Shown here: piece by piece, positions 31,765 through 40,801 of the stretch
Position numbering within the stretch: position 1 is the first letter of the stretch
Layout of the letters: each line of letters opens with the position of its first letter
DNA from: Myxococcus eversor
GTDB taxonomy: Bacteria; Myxococcota; Myxococcia; Myxococcales; Myxococcaceae
Length of the DNA stretch: 64,000 nt
Direction: 5' to 3'
Assembly: GCF_010894455.1 (NCBI RefSeq)
Contig: NZ_JAAIXY010000019.1
Span: 1-64,000, forward strand
The notes under the pieces: model-generated
What the model was told of the DNA's origin: nothing
Database searches by the model: none
The model's input: the letters and a program-made list of their open reading frames with translations, nothing else
Position numbers and translations under genes: made by a program

Positions 31765-32040
31765 ATGCAACTGCGAATCGTATTGGGCGGGCTGCTCTCC
31801 ATCGCGCTGCTGTCGACGGGCTGCGGCACCCTCCCGGAAGATGCCCTGGCGGAGCAGGAACTCAGCCAGACGGAGCAGTCGGCCGAGGCCTGTCCCGGTG
31901 GCTACACGCAAGGTTCCTATTGGGACTGCGCGCAGGTCTGCGGCCTTGGGTGGGGGAACTTCAAGCGCTTCTACTGCACCAACGGGGTGGACTACTACGA
32001 GACGGGCACGGGCCCCGTGCGCTGCGGCGACTGCTTCTGA
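31765..32040 (+). CDS. Small Cys-rich lipoprotein
   Basis: 91 aa. The lipobox is LSTGC (Cys about 20). The mature part of about 70 residues has an acidic spacer, then a domain with Cys at ACPGG, DCAQVC, FYCTNG and RCGDC. The Cys pairs suggest two or three disulfides. The motif CAQVCGLGWG..FYCTNG is distinctive but I do not recognise it. It resembles other small myxobacterial surface lipoproteins in layout. ATG at 31765 follows GAGGC. Function unknown. Confidence 0.7.
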   Translation: MQLRIVLGGLLSIALLSTGCGTLPEDALAEQELSQTEQSAEACPGGYTQGSYWDCAQVCGLGWGNFKRFYCTNGVDYYETGTGPVRCGDCF

Positions 32041-32178
32041 CCCAGGGGCCTCCCGACTCCGTCGCCCGGCTGGCGAAGGACCTCCGCCAGCCGGAGCCGG
32101 ACTGACAGCCCCCAGGGCTCGCCGCCAGCCGCCGTCGCCCGAACCACTCAGGCGACGACGGCGTCCCCGGGCGCGTCG

Positions 32179-33246
32179 CTACTCGAACAGGGAGAGCTGC
32201 CCCAGTGAGCGCAGCTGGCCCGTCGTCTCCCTCGGGGTGGCGCGCACGCGGACTTGAGACACGGGAGTCGTGCCCGTGAGGTCCACCTCCATGAAGGGCC
32301 GCACGCCAGCACCGGCGAGCAGGTTGGCCAGGGGAAGCCACTGGGCGCCGTCGGCGCTCCCCTCCAGCACCAGCTCCGTCATGACGCCCGACGCCTCGAA
32401 GTTGCGAAGCACCGCCTTGCGCGGCACCGCGGGGCGCGAGAGCTGCACGGAGACCTCTCGGACTCCCGACTGGAAGAGCACGAGCCCATCGAGGTCGCCG
32501 TTGGTGATGCGGCAGGGCGTGTCGGAGCCCACGTAGGTGCACGCCGCGCCACGGCTCACCGGGACGAGGGCGCGACGGGGTACGGCGACGTCATCACTGG
32601 AGTAGGAGAGGCCGACCGTCACGTCCCCCACCTTCGCCTGGCGGTCCACGCTGACGAACGCCTTGAGCCCCTGCGCGTCCTCGAGGACGTAGTCACTGAG
32701 CCGCACGGGTGAAGAGGCCGGGGTCACCTTCCAGGCGACCTCGATGCTCGAAGGGCCGACGGACAGCACGTGCTCATCATTCCCGGCGCCGTGGGTGGCG
32801 GACAGGGACCTGAAGCCCACGCTCACCCCCTGCGCCTCCTCGGTGGCCGTCAGCGCGCCGTTCCACTCCTGGAAGGTGGGCAGCGCCACCTTCGACTCCT
32901 GGATGAGGAAGTAGGCGGAGAGGCTCCTCCCCTGGGGCTGCATGGGCGAGCGGACGACGAAGCAGCGAGCGATGCTCCCGGTGCGGGTGTCGGCCCCCAG
33001 CAGGTCGAGCTCGAAGGTGCCATCGGCGCGAGTCTTGACCGACTTCCAGCTCGCCGTGAAGGCCGCGAACGCGCACGAGGAGTTCTCGCTGCGGTAGACC
33101 TTCAGCTGCGCTTCCGGGAGCGGCGCGCCCGCCTCGTCAATGAGTCTGCCGCTCAGGACGATGTCCTGCCCGCTCTCCACCTTGCTCTCGGTACAGCCGC
33201 CGACCATCGCCAGTACACCCACCGCCAACGTGCGCATCCATCGCAT
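32179..33246 (-). CDS. Lipoprotein with carboxypeptidase-regulatory-like domain
   Basis: 355 aa. ATG 33246 follows GGGGGAGG, and the signal peptide ends in MVGGC. An N-terminal domain of about 80 residues (VLSGRLIDEAGAPLPEAQLKVYRS, FELDLLGAD) is an Ig-like regulatory domain found in many surface proteins. The rest is beta-rich: two FQSGVREVSVQLSRPAVPRKA-type strands and a C-terminal segment (FMEVDLTGTTPVSQVRVRA) like an F5/8-C sugar-binding domain. No enzyme motif. Function unknown, likely a surface binding protein. Confidence 0.7.
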   Translation of the reverse strand: MRWMRTLAVGVLAMVGGCTESKVESGQDIVLSGRLIDEAGAPLPEAQLKVYRSENSSCAFAAFTASWKSVKTRADGTFELDLLGADTRTGSIARCFVVRSPMQPQGRSLSAYFLIQESKVALPTFQEWNGALTATEEAQGVSVGFRSLSATHGAGNDEHVLSVGPSSIEVAWKVTPASSPVRLSDYVLEDAQGLKAFVSVDRQAKVGDVTVGLSYSSDDVAVPRRALVPVSRGAACTYVGSDTPCRITNGDLDGLVLFQSGVREVSVQLSRPAVPRKAVLRNFEASGVMTELVLEGSADGAQWLPLANLLAGAGVRPFMEVDLTGTTPVSQVRVRATPRETTGQLRSLGQLSLFE

Positions 33247-33548
33247 GGGAACCTCCCCCTTCAGTGAGCCGGGCCGGCAGTGCAAAATCGGTGCACCACC
33301 CCGCCCCCCTCTGAGGCCGGCCACCCGGGTGCGCCAGAAGATGACGGGGTCGTCATGGCGCGGCCTCTACGCGGGTGCCACCGGCGCTTCGCGGTGCCCC
33401 CTGCGGTGCCGATGACGCGGCCATGAGTCAAGCCCGGGGCGTACCCCCGGCGGGGGAGGGACAGCCTTCGCGCTCGCGCCTATTGATTGGCGAACCGCCC
33501 CGGGGCCCCGCAAGGCGGCCCGACCCGCCAGGAAGGACGCTCTCGCCG

Positions 33549-34631
33549 ATGAAGTTCAGCGCACACGAATGGGTACTCAGGGAAAGGGTCATCGAGGCGC
33601 TCAACAGCTCCTTGTCCCTCCCCAAGGCCCTGGAGGCCGCTCGGGGCCCCCTCCTCGAGTTCACCCCCGCCGACTACATGGGCCTGTGCCTCATCTCGCT
33701 CGGCACCACCGTCGACTTCCAATGGCTCGTCCCCGGCCACCGCCTCGCCCTCCTGGATGAGTATCCCAAGTGGGTCGACCACGACTTCGTGCGTCCCCCC
33801 ATCTTCGCGCGGCCCAACGAGGTCCTCCGGGATTCGGACATGCTCACCCGCCGGGAGCTGGAGCACAGCGCGCTGTACCAGCGCAGCCGCGAGTTGGATT
33901 TGAGCCTGGAGCACGTCATGGCCGTCCTGCTCCCCGCGAACGCCAACCTGCTCGGGGCCTTCACCCTCTACCGGGACCGACGACTCGCCTTCTCGGAGGA
34001 GGACGCCGCCCGCTTGACGAGCCTCACGCGCCACCTGCTGAACGCGATACGCAACTGTCGCGACATGCAGGTGGCCACGTCCGGCGCGAACCTGCTGGAG
34101 GAGCTGTACAGCCGCCCCGACTGCGCCTACCTCATCGCGGCGCCTCCCACGCGCGAGGTGCTGCGCTCGCCGCGCGCCGCGGCGATGCTGGAGCGGTGGT
34201 ACTCCCGCTCCGAGCTGCACTCCTCGGGAATCCCCTCCGTCCTCATGGAGCGACTGACGGCGTTGACCCACATGGACGCGGATGCGCGACTCCAGAACAA
34301 CGTCTGGGTCTCCTTCCACACCGATGGCTACCGGGTCGTCCGCTTCATCGAGCTGCCCGAGGCCGAGGGACCTCGCCAGTGGGCCCTCGTCCTGAACGAG
34401 ATTCCCTTCTCGATTCCCCTCCCCGAGGCGATGAAGAAGGAGCTCACCCGCCGCGAAATCGAAGTCGCCATGGGCCTGCTCGGCAACTGGTCCAACGAGC
34501 AGATCTCCAGCGAGCTCGGCATCTCGGTGCAGACCGTCAAGACGCACGTGCGGTCCATCTTCGAGAAGCTCGGCGTCGACAGCCGCGCGGACCTCCTCTA
34601 CCAGGCCGCGCACCTCAACAAGCCTGTTTGA
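33549..34631 (+). CDS. LuxR family transcriptional regulator
   Basis: 360 aa. The C-terminal HTH is clear (LTRREIEVAMGLLGNWSNEQISSELGISVQTVKTHVRSIFEKLGV, given here in parts: LTRREIEVAMGLLG, NEQISSELGISVQTVKTHV). The N-terminal half (about 30-200) is a GAF-like sensor region without a recognised ligand motif. The start ATG 33549 follows GGAAGGA by 11 bases; an in-frame ATG at 33423 would add 42 residues of low-complexity basic sequence. It does not sit next to a synthase, so it is an orphan regulator. Confidence 0.82.
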   Translation: MKFSAHEWVLRERVIEALNSSLSLPKALEAARGPLLEFTPADYMGLCLISLGTTVDFQWLVPGHRLALLDEYPKWVDHDFVRPPIFARPNEVLRDSDMLTRRELEHSALYQRSRELDLSLEHVMAVLLPANANLLGAFTLYRDRRLAFSEEDAARLTSLTRHLLNAIRNCRDMQVATSGANLLEELYSRPDCAYLIAAPPTREVLRSPRAAAMLERWYSRSELHSSGIPSVLMERLTALTHMDADARLQNNVWVSFHTDGYRVVRFIELPEAEGPRQWALVLNEIPFSIPLPEAMKKELTRREIEVAMGLLGNWSNEQISSELGISVQTVKTHVRSIFEKLGVDSRADLLYQAAHLNKPV

Positions 34632-34637
34632 CCCGAA

Positions 34638-34898
34638 CTAGAACCGGGGCAGCTCGAGCAGGTTGTCGGTCAGGATGCCGTTCGCCTTGGCCCGCAGGTG
34701 GGGCCGCGCGGCATCCACCACGGCGACCTTCACGTCCGTGGACCAGACGCGCACCCGCGCATCTCCTCCAGCCTGGACCCACCGGACCAGCTCCGCGTGG
34801 CTGCTCTCGCCCGTCCCGGACGCTTCCTTCCAGCGAAGGCGTGAGATGTGCTCGTGAAGCGCACCGCCCTCGAGCTGGATTTCGGTGATGTAGCGCAT
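34638..34898 (-). CDS. DUF3892 domain protein
   Basis: 86 aa. The sequence MRYITEIQLEGGALHEHI, IGRLRWK-like LRWKE, ELVRWVQAGG and VWSTDVKVAVVDAAR follows the pattern of the small DUF3892 family, whose function is unknown. The start ATG 34898 gives the usual family length, shorter than an upstream frame start at 34925. It is convergent to and 6 bp from the LuxR gene stop. Confidence 0.7.
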   Translation of the reverse strand: MRYITEIQLEGGALHEHISRLRWKEASGTGESSHAELVRWVQAGGDARVRVWSTDVKVAVVDAARPHLRAKANGILTDNLLELPRF

Positions 34899-35032
34899 GA
34901 AGACAGCTCCCAGCCCAGATGCCACGATTGGAATGGGAGGATTGCCTCACGCGGACAACCCTGTCTCTACCCCCCGGGAGGTATAACCACCGGCGTCACA
35001 CCCCCGGGTCAATCACTTGCAACGACAAGACA

Positions 35033-35064
35033 CCGCCAGGGGCCTCATGCAAGGCCCCTGGCGG
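35033..35064. terminator. Strong hairpin
   Basis: A perfect 12-bp stem (CCGCCAGGGGCC / GGCCCCTGGCGG) with an 8-nt loop lies 15 bp after the stop of the minus-strand secreted protein gene. Confidence 0.65.
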
Positions 35065-35078
35065 CGCAAGGATTGCGC

Positions 35079-35642
35079 CTACTGAACGATGGTGCGAACA
35101 CTCGCCGCGCAAGTGGTCGGGTTGATGAAGGAGCTGGGGTCGACGGTGCAGAGGGCGCCACCGTAGGTGCCGAAGAAGACCGTCCCCGTGCAGACACCAC
35201 CGACGTCGGTGATCTCCACCCGCCAGACGCACGTCTTCGAGGTCGCCGGAGCCGCCGCATTGACCGTCCAGTAATACTGCTGGATGACCGGCGCCGCGAC
35301 GGTGGGCGCGGGAGCGCTGACCTGGAACCCACCCACGGTGGCGGTGGGGATGGGATAGGGATTGTAGACACCGTTCAGGGTCCCCGTCAGGACCTGGATG
35401 CCCAGGCTGATGTTGACGCCGGTCTGGTTGAGAACCAGGAGGTCCTCCAGAGCGGGGCCGATGGACTGACCACCGCCATCCTCACGCGCGGGGAGCTGGA
35501 ACCCCTCCGAACGGAGGCTCACATACTCGGTACGCTCGGAGAGGAGGTCAGGGAACCCGTGCTCCACCTGTCCGGCGACGGCGATGGACGGGATGAGAGA
35601 CAGCAGCGAGCCAGCCAGGAAGCGCTTCACGTTCCTCGTCAT
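35079..35642 (-). CDS. Secreted protein of unknown function
   Basis: 187 aa. A Sec signal peptide (MTRNVKRFLAGSLLSLIPSIAVA) is followed by a beta-rich mature protein. It contains the segments LLVLNQTGVNISLGIQVLTG and QQYYWTVNAAA, and three Cys residues near the C-terminus (TCVWRVEI, CTGTVF, ALCTV, TCAAS). I do not recognise a family. A terminator follows it. Function unknown; secreted or periplasmic. Confidence 0.65.
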   Translation of the reverse strand: MTRNVKRFLAGSLLSLIPSIAVAGQVEHGFPDLLSERTEYVSLRSEGFQLPAREDGGGQSIGPALEDLLVLNQTGVNISLGIQVLTGTLNGVYNPYPIPTATVGGFQVSAPAPTVAAPVIQQYYWTVNAAAPATSKTCVWRVEITDVGGVCTGTVFFGTYGGALCTVDPSSFINPTTCAASVRTIVQ

Positions 35643-36086
35643 GGACTTCTCCTGTGTTGTTTGTGCGGGGTGGCCGAAGCCAATGCCTTACTAGCACTGC
35701 TCTTGATTCAATTACAAATCAAAGCAGGCAACTCCAGTATGCGTGAAGCTTTGTGCCCCGAACGTGTCACTCCATGTTTTCAAATGTCAGACTAAGGGGT
35801 TTCCACGGGGCGGCAAAGACATACGTCGCGACAGTCAAAGAGACAGGCGGGCTGACCCCAGCGGAGTTCCCTGAGGTCTCCTCCACCCCGGGCGGAGGAG
35901 AACAGCAGGCTCAAGAAGCTGCCGGCGGAGCGGAAACGGGTCCACGCGCTGCGGCGGGAAAGCTCCCCGCGAAATATCGAGCGTCACCGCCCGGAGGCCA
36001 CCCATGGGGCGGCTCGCTCCAGGAGCGCCAGGGGGAGAGACTCGCGAGTGGCGAGTCCCTCGACCGCGCTGGCGCTCGAACTCGCG
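35643..36086. other. Intergenic region of 444 bp
   Basis: This region lies upstream of the secreted protein gene (35642) and downstream of the DUF808 gene (36087). The part next to 35642 is AT-richer (35690-35790) and probably holds that gene's promoter. No operator, repeat or RNA could be supported. Confidence 0.5.
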
Positions 36087-37028
36087 CTACTTCTTCGCGC
36101 CCCGCCCCTTCACCAGCTTCTGGCCCAGGGTGAAGAGCAGCACCGTCACGGCGCCCGCGCCCAGGCCCACCGCCGCGTTGAGCAGCATGGGGGCAAGCCC
36201 GCCCAGGATGCTTCCCACGCCCGGCACGCCCGCGGCCCACTTGGTGAGGGATTCCTCCGCGTGGTGCAGGCTGGAGACGCCGTGCACGAGGATGCCGCCG
36301 CCCACCAGGAACATGGCCGCCGTCCCCGCCACGGAGAGGAACTTCATCAGCCACGGTGCCGAGCGGAGGATGCCCGCGCCCAGGCTTCGCTGGAAGGACC
36401 CGGCCTGACGGCTGAGATACAGCCCCGCGTCGTCCAGCTTCACGATGCCCGCCACGAGCCCGTACACGCCCACCGTCATGATGAGGGCGATTCCCACCAG
36501 GACCGAGACGCGGGTGGCGAAGCCCACCGTCGCCACGGTGCCCAATGTAATCGCGATGATTTCCGCGGAGAGGATGAAGTCGGTGCGCACCGCGCCCTTG
36601 ATCTTGTCCTTCTCCAACGCCACCAGGTCCACGTTCGGGTTCGCCACCGCCTCGCGCAGCTCCTCGCGGTGCGCGTTGTCCTCCTCCTCGCCGTGCAGGA
36701 ACTTGTGAGCGAGCTTCTCGAACCCCTCGAAGCAGAGGAAGGCGCCGCCCACCATCAGCAGCGGAGTCACCAGCCAGGGCGCCAGCGCGCTGATGGCCAG
36801 CGCCGCCGGGACCAGGATGGCCTTGTTGACCAGTGAGCCCTTCGCCACCGCCCACACCACCGGCAGCTCGCGGTCCGCGTTGACGCCCGTCACCTGCTGC
36901 GCGTTGAGCGCCAGGTCGTCTCCGAGCACGCCCGCCGTCTTCTTCGCCGCCACCTTCGTCAGGATGGAGACGTCATCCAGGATGGTGGCGATGTCGTCGA
37001 GGAGCGCAATCAGGCTGCTGCCTGCCAT
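36087..37028 (-). CDS. DUF808 family membrane protein (YedI-like)
   Basis: 313 aa, integral inner-membrane protein. The N-terminus ([46 protein letters not shown], quoted here in short pieces: [12 protein letters not shown] and [17 protein letters not shown]) is the hallmark of DUF808. At least six hydrophobic segments follow ([51 protein letters not shown]). A basic tail ends the protein. Function is unknown. Monocistronic. Confidence 0.88.
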   Translation of the reverse strand: MAGSSLIALLDDIATILDDVSILTKVAAKKTAGVLGDDLALNAQQVTGVNADRELPVVWAVAKGSLVNKAILVPAALAISALAPWLVTPLLMVGGAFLCFEGFEKLAHKFLHGEEEDNAHREELREAVANPNVDLVALEKDKIKGAVRTDFILSAEIIAITLGTVATVGFATRVSVLVGIALIMTVGVYGLVAGIVKLDDAGLYLSRQAGSFQRSLGAGILRSAPWLMKFLSVAGTAAMFLVGGGILVHGVSSLHHAEESLTKWAAGVPGVGSILGGLAPMLLNAAVGLGAGAVTVLLFTLGQKLVKGRGAKK

Positions 37029-37242
37029 GGAGGTCTTTCCGGCTGGAGGGGTGGGACGTCGTCGCCTTGCGGCCCGCCCGAATTAGCACAGGGGGAAGGC
37101 CGGGGCACGGCTTCGCTGCACGCCCGCCCCCTCCAGCACGTCCAGTGTCAGAAGAACCGGAAACCCCTCCTCGCCAGCCTGGCCCCGCCACGTCTTTCCC
37201 GGGGCGGCCAGCCCCACCCCCTGACGGGTCTTCCGCGCCGCT

Positions 37243-37638
37243 TCAGAAAGCGGCCGCGCCCGCGGTGGCGACGGCATGGTCCTGGTCGCCGGAGCCACCG
37301 CTGACGCCGACGGCGCCCACGACCTTGCCGTTCTTCTTCAGCGGGACGCCGCCCGCGAAGATCATCACCTGCCCATGGTTGGACGCGTGGATGCCGTAGA
37401 ACGGACCTCCCGGCTGGGAGGCCTTCGCCAGGTCCTGCGTGGAGATGTCGAAGGCGCGCGACGTGAAGGCCTTCTTGATGGAGATGTCGATGCTGCCCAG
37501 CCACGCCCCGTCCATGCGCACGTGAGCGACCAGGTTGCCGCCCTCGTCCGCGACGGCGATGTTCATGGGCTGCCCCAGCTCCTGGGCCTTCTTCTCTGCT
37601 GCGGCGATGATGCGACGCGCGTCTTCCAGACGGACCAT
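37243..37638 (-). CDS. GlcG/HbpS family heme-binding-like protein (DUF336)
   Basis: 131 aa. Contains IIAAAEKKAQELGQPMNIAV, the glycine-rich GGVPLKKNGKVVGAVGVSGG and the C-terminal DHAVATAGAAAF, all typical of GlcG/HbpS domains. Such proteins bind heme or corrinoids or sit in oxidative stress systems; a ligand for this one is not known. The start ATG 37638 gives the standard family length; the frame runs upstream without motifs. Confidence 0.85.
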   Translation of the reverse strand: MVRLEDARRIIAAAEKKAQELGQPMNIAVADEGGNLVAHVRMDGAWLGSIDISIKKAFTSRAFDISTQDLAKASQPGGPFYGIHASNHGQVMIFAGGVPLKKNGKVVGAVGVSGGSGDQDHAVATAGAAAF

Positions 37639-37906
37639 GACAACTCCTGCGGGTGGTTGGAGGCGCGCACGACGCCTCCGTCGCCAATGGAAGACAAGAG
37701 GTCGACGGGAGGTTGTTCCGCCAGGTGACGGTTGTCCCGCCGCCGGTCCTCGAAGGCCCTCGCCCACCGCGGGCGGGAGACATCAAATCCGCCGCGCGTT
37801 GTAGTCCGCGGCCTACAGGTCGGGGTGGGCATACCTCGCCCTTTCGCGCCTTTGCGCGCAGGCCCGGACCTTGCCCCTGGGGACGTCAAGAGTTCCCCAC
37901 TCCCTG

Positions 37907-38024
37907 GAGCCCCTCAAGGTGGTGGACCTCGGCATCTCCAAGATGAACCTGCCGGAGGGAGAGCAGCTCACCGAGACGGGCGCCATCCTGGGCACCACGG
38001 ACTACATGGCGCCGGAGAGAGCGG
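37907..38024 (+). pseudogene. Fragment of a Ser/Thr protein kinase
   Basis: About 39 codons read LKVVDLGISKMNLP, EGEQLTETGAILGTTDYMAPE. DLG (for DFG) and the activation-segment GTTDYMAPE are the two landmarks of a protein kinase domain, and the spacing between them is normal. There is no ATP-binding lobe upstream and the frame is lost after APERA. It is the remains of a myxobacterial receptor-type kinase gene. Confidence 0.65.
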
Positions 38025-38059
38025 TGTTCGTCGGGGTCGGACTCGACGTGCGATGGTAT

Positions 38060-38405
38060 TCGGTGGGTCGAGCGCGAGAAGGAGGGCACTTGCACGAAAG
38101 ACACGGAGTGTTCGCTCGGGTATCGCTGCGTGAAGACCGAGCCCATCAGGGGTAAAGACTCCCCAGGGAGTGCCGGGCCGTGAAGGCGCTGGGAGAGGCC
38201 TGTGAGCCGGGCGCCGGGCCATCTCGAGCCTTGTGGCAAGCGCCCTGGCGTGGGGGAGTAAGTCGACTGTCTGGAGTCCCGGTGCGACGGCTCCGTGTGT
38301 CAGGCCCCCGTCCTCACAGAAGGAGTGTGCGGGGAGAGCAGGGACTGCGGTCCAACCAGGACCTGCTGGGACCACGAGTGCATCAACCCGTGGTGTGGTG
38401 GTTGA
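38060..38405 (+). pseudogene. Remnant of a Cys-rich (dickkopf-like) protein gene
   Basis: Short Cys-rich pieces lie in different frames: EKEGTCTKDTECSLGYRCVK from about 38069, CRAVKALGEACEPG from about 38172, and DCLESRCDGSVCQAPVL to CGPTRTCWDHECINPWCGG up to about 38400. Together they look like one protein of paired-Cys repeats broken by several frameshifts and a stop. This follows the kinase fragment. Confidence 0.55.
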
Positions 38406-38608
38406 GCCCCGGCTGGGTGATTGAGCAGCACAGCCCTGGTTGCTATACCCGCCCCCGGCCTTCGTGAGCAGACACGACGCCCGCAGGAGCCAGCCGGATG
38501 GGAACAGCCGAATCAGCAGATGAGTGAGCCGCGGCGACACGTCAACCGTTGCCGCGGCCCTCTGCACCAGCTCATCCCGGTACCCGTGGAGAGGCAGAGC
38601 GCCGCCAG

Positions 38609-39871
38609 ATGTTCCTCATTTGTGCGGATGCAATCGTGCCTGACTACAAAACCCTGTCGTGGAAGCACTCCGTGCCAGCAGCGCTGTGGCTGATGGCCCC
38701 CTTCGACCTCCTGGCCTCGTTGGCCATGGACATCTACCTGCCCGTGGTTCCGGCGATGACCGGAATCCTCGACACCTCCCCCGCCGTCATCCAGCTCACG
38801 CTGAGCCTCTACATGGCCGTGCTCGGGCTCGGGCAGATGGTGTTCGGCCCGGTGTCGGACCGCATCGGCCGGCGTCGAGTCCTCCTCGGAGGCGCGCTGT
38901 TGTTCGCGACCGCCTCGTTCCTGCTCGCGGGCACCTCCGATGCCGCGACGTTCGTCGGCCTCCGGCTCCTGCAGGCCATGGGAGCATCCGCGGCCCTCGT
39001 CGCCACGTTCGCGACCGTCCGTGATGTCTATGCGGACCGGCCCGAAAGCACGGTCATCTACAGCCTGTTCAGCGCCATGCTGGCCTTCGTCCCCGCGCTC
39101 GGGCCCATCGCCGGGGCCCTGCTCGCGAAGCACCTCGGATGGAGAGCCATCTTCGTCACGCTCGGCGTCCTGGCGACGGCGGCACTGCTGAATGCCTGGC
39201 AGAGATGGCACGAGACGCGCCCATCCGGCGGGGCATACCAGCGCGTGGCGTTCCAGCCCATCCTGCGCAGCGCCGCGTTCTGGACGTACACCCTGGGCTT
39301 CAGCGCGGCCATGGGCTCGTTCTTCGTCTTCTTCTCCACGGCGCCCCGGGTCCTCATCGGGCAGGCCGGCTTCTCCGAGCTCGGCTTCAGCCTGGCCTTC
39401 GCCACCGCCGCGCTCGCGATGATTCTCACGACACGCTTCGCGAAGCGCTTCGTGGCCTCCTGGGGACTCGCGGGAAGCCTCACCCGGGGCATGCTCCTGT
39501 TGTTGCTCGGCGCGGTGTTGCTGGCCGCCGGGCAGCGCCTCGCGCCGCCGTCACTCTGGACCTTCGTCGCGCCGATGTGGGTCATCGCGGCCGGTATCGT
39601 GTTCGCCGCCTCCGTCACCGCCAATGGCGCGCTCCAGGCCTTCGGCGCCATGGCGGGAACAGCGGTCGCGCTCTACTTCTGCATCCAGAGCCTCATCGTC
39701 GGCGTCCTCGGTACGCTGATGGTCGTCACGCTCGATGGTGACACCGCGTGGCCCCTCGTGGGTTACGCCTCGCTCATGGCCGTGGTGACGTTGACCTCCT
39801 TGCGGTACCTCCAACGCCGTCAACACGTCGCGGAGGACCCCGTGTCGGTGAAGAGGCCCGACGCCACCTAG
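38609..39871 (+). CDS. MFS efflux transporter, FloR/CmlA-like (phenicol-type)
   Basis: 420 aa, 12 membrane segments. From memory, the sequence is very close to FloR: LMAPFDLLASLAMDIYLPVV, then IQLTLSLYMAVLGLGQMVFG with the DRIGRRRVLLGG loop, FATVRDVYADRPEST, LAFVPALGPIAGALL, FFVFFSTAPRVLIGQAGFSE and ALYFCIQSLIVGVLGT. FloR exports chloramphenicol and florfenicol. Start options are ATG 38609 (used here) and GTG 38636; comparison with FloR length favours the GTG, as VPDYKTLSWKHSVPAALWL aligns with the FloR N-terminus. The gene follows a pseudogene zone and stands alone with a strong terminator. Substrate in this organism is inferred. Confidence 0.85.
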   Translation: MFLICADAIVPDYKTLSWKHSVPAALWLMAPFDLLASLAMDIYLPVVPAMTGILDTSPAVIQLTLSLYMAVLGLGQMVFGPVSDRIGRRRVLLGGALLFATASFLLAGTSDAATFVGLRLLQAMGASAALVATFATVRDVYADRPESTVIYSLFSAMLAFVPALGPIAGALLAKHLGWRAIFVTLGVLATAALLNAWQRWHETRPSGGAYQRVAFQPILRSAAFWTYTLGFSAAMGSFFVFFSTAPRVLIGQAGFSELGFSLAFATAALAMILTTRFAKRFVASWGLAGSLTRGMLLLLLGAVLLAAGQRLAPPSLWTFVAPMWVIAAGIVFAASVTANGALQAFGAMAGTAVALYFCIQSLIVGVLGTLMVVTLDGDTAWPLVGYASLMAVVTLTSLRYLQRRQHVAEDPVSVKRPDAT

Positions 39872-39901
39872 GCCCGGACAGCTCCTGCTCGTCGAGAATC
39901 T

Positions 39902-39933
39902 CCGCGCCGCGAGGGCACACTCTCGCGGCGCGG
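39902..39933. terminator. Strong hairpin between convergent genes
   Basis: A perfect 12-bp stem (CCGCGCCGCGAG / CTCGCGGCGCGG) with an 8-nt loop lies 30 bp after the efflux gene stop and directly before the stop of the convergent AraC gene. Confidence 0.7.
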
Positions 39934-39934
39934 C

Positions 39935-40723
39935 TCACCCTCCCCCTCGCCGGATGACCGCGGGAGTCAGCCCCGTGAGCCGGCGGAAGACGGTGGTGAA
40001 GTGGCTCTGTGAGCTGAAGCCAACCTCCAGCGCGATGTCGCCCAAGGAGCGGGACGTGCGGCTCAACAACTCACGCGCCCGCTCCACCCGCCGCTGCTGC
40101 ACGAAGGCGTGCGGCGTCATCCCCATGGACTGACGAAAGGCCCGGGTGAAATAGAAGACGCTCAGCCCCGAGCGCTGGGCCAATTCCTCCACGCGAATCT
40201 TCCGGGCAAGGTGGGCCTCGATGAAGAGCTGCACGCGGTGGAGCGCGGCGGCGGAGAGACCGCCACGCCGTCGCGCCGCCCTCGAACCGCCTGGCGTCTG
40301 GAGCAGCTTCGCCAGCCTGGAGGCATGGCGGTCCTGGGCCTCCCGGGCCGCGGTCAGGAAGCTGGCGATGACCTTCAGGTCCGCATCCGACAGGGAGGAC
40401 ATCAACTGGAAGCCCTCCATGCGCAGCGGCCCCCAGAGGGTCTCAATCCACTCGCGCGCATGTCCCGTGAGCGCCAGCCGCCTGCCACCACCAGCGGCCT
40501 CTCGCCGGACATAGCCGGCGAGCTCCAGCCGGGCCACATCGGTGCCTCGCGCGACGGCGCTCAATGGCGTGGGACCTCCGAAGTGCAACTGCGCCAGGCA
40601 CGCCAGCTCCGCGCGGCCGAGCGCGAGCACCTCCCCGACGGCCGCGTCGAACTCCGCGGAGGCATCCTGGAAGCGGACGATGTCGGTGCCAATCTGCTCG
40701 AGGAGGGAGTGTCGGGGGTCCAT
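39935..40723 (-). CDS. AraC family regulator with N-terminal MarR-like domain
   Basis: 262 aa. The N-terminal 130 residues look like a MarR-type winged helix (DAAVGEVLALGRAELACLA, VARLELAGYVRREAAGGGRR, ALTGHAREWIETLW), and the C-terminus is a full AraC HTH domain (RVQLFIEAHLARKIRVEELA, GLSVFYFTRAFRQSMGMTPH, ARELLSRTSRSLGDIALEVG, FSSQSHFTTVFRRLTGLTPA). The usual AraC cupin sensor is missing. A fusion of two DNA-binding folds in one protein is uncommon. The start ATG 40723 is the only Met in the segment that begins the domain. Divergent, with 78 bp to a small membrane protein gene it may control. Confidence 0.82.
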   Translation of the reverse strand: MDPRHSLLEQIGTDIVRFQDASAEFDAAVGEVLALGRAELACLAQLHFGGPTPLSAVARGTDVARLELAGYVRREAAGGGRRLALTGHAREWIETLWGPLRMEGFQLMSSLSDADLKVIASFLTAAREAQDRHASRLAKLLQTPGGSRAARRRGGLSAAALHRVQLFIEAHLARKIRVEELAQRSGLSVFYFTRAFRQSMGMTPHAFVQQRRVERARELLSRTSRSLGDIALEVGFSSQSHFTTVFRRLTGLTPAVIRRGGG

Positions 40724-40801
40724 GGGGAACACCGCAGGATTCAGAAAAACAGCACAAGGGCGCGAAAGACGCTCGCGCGCCACGGGACGCATCCTGCCCG
40801 C

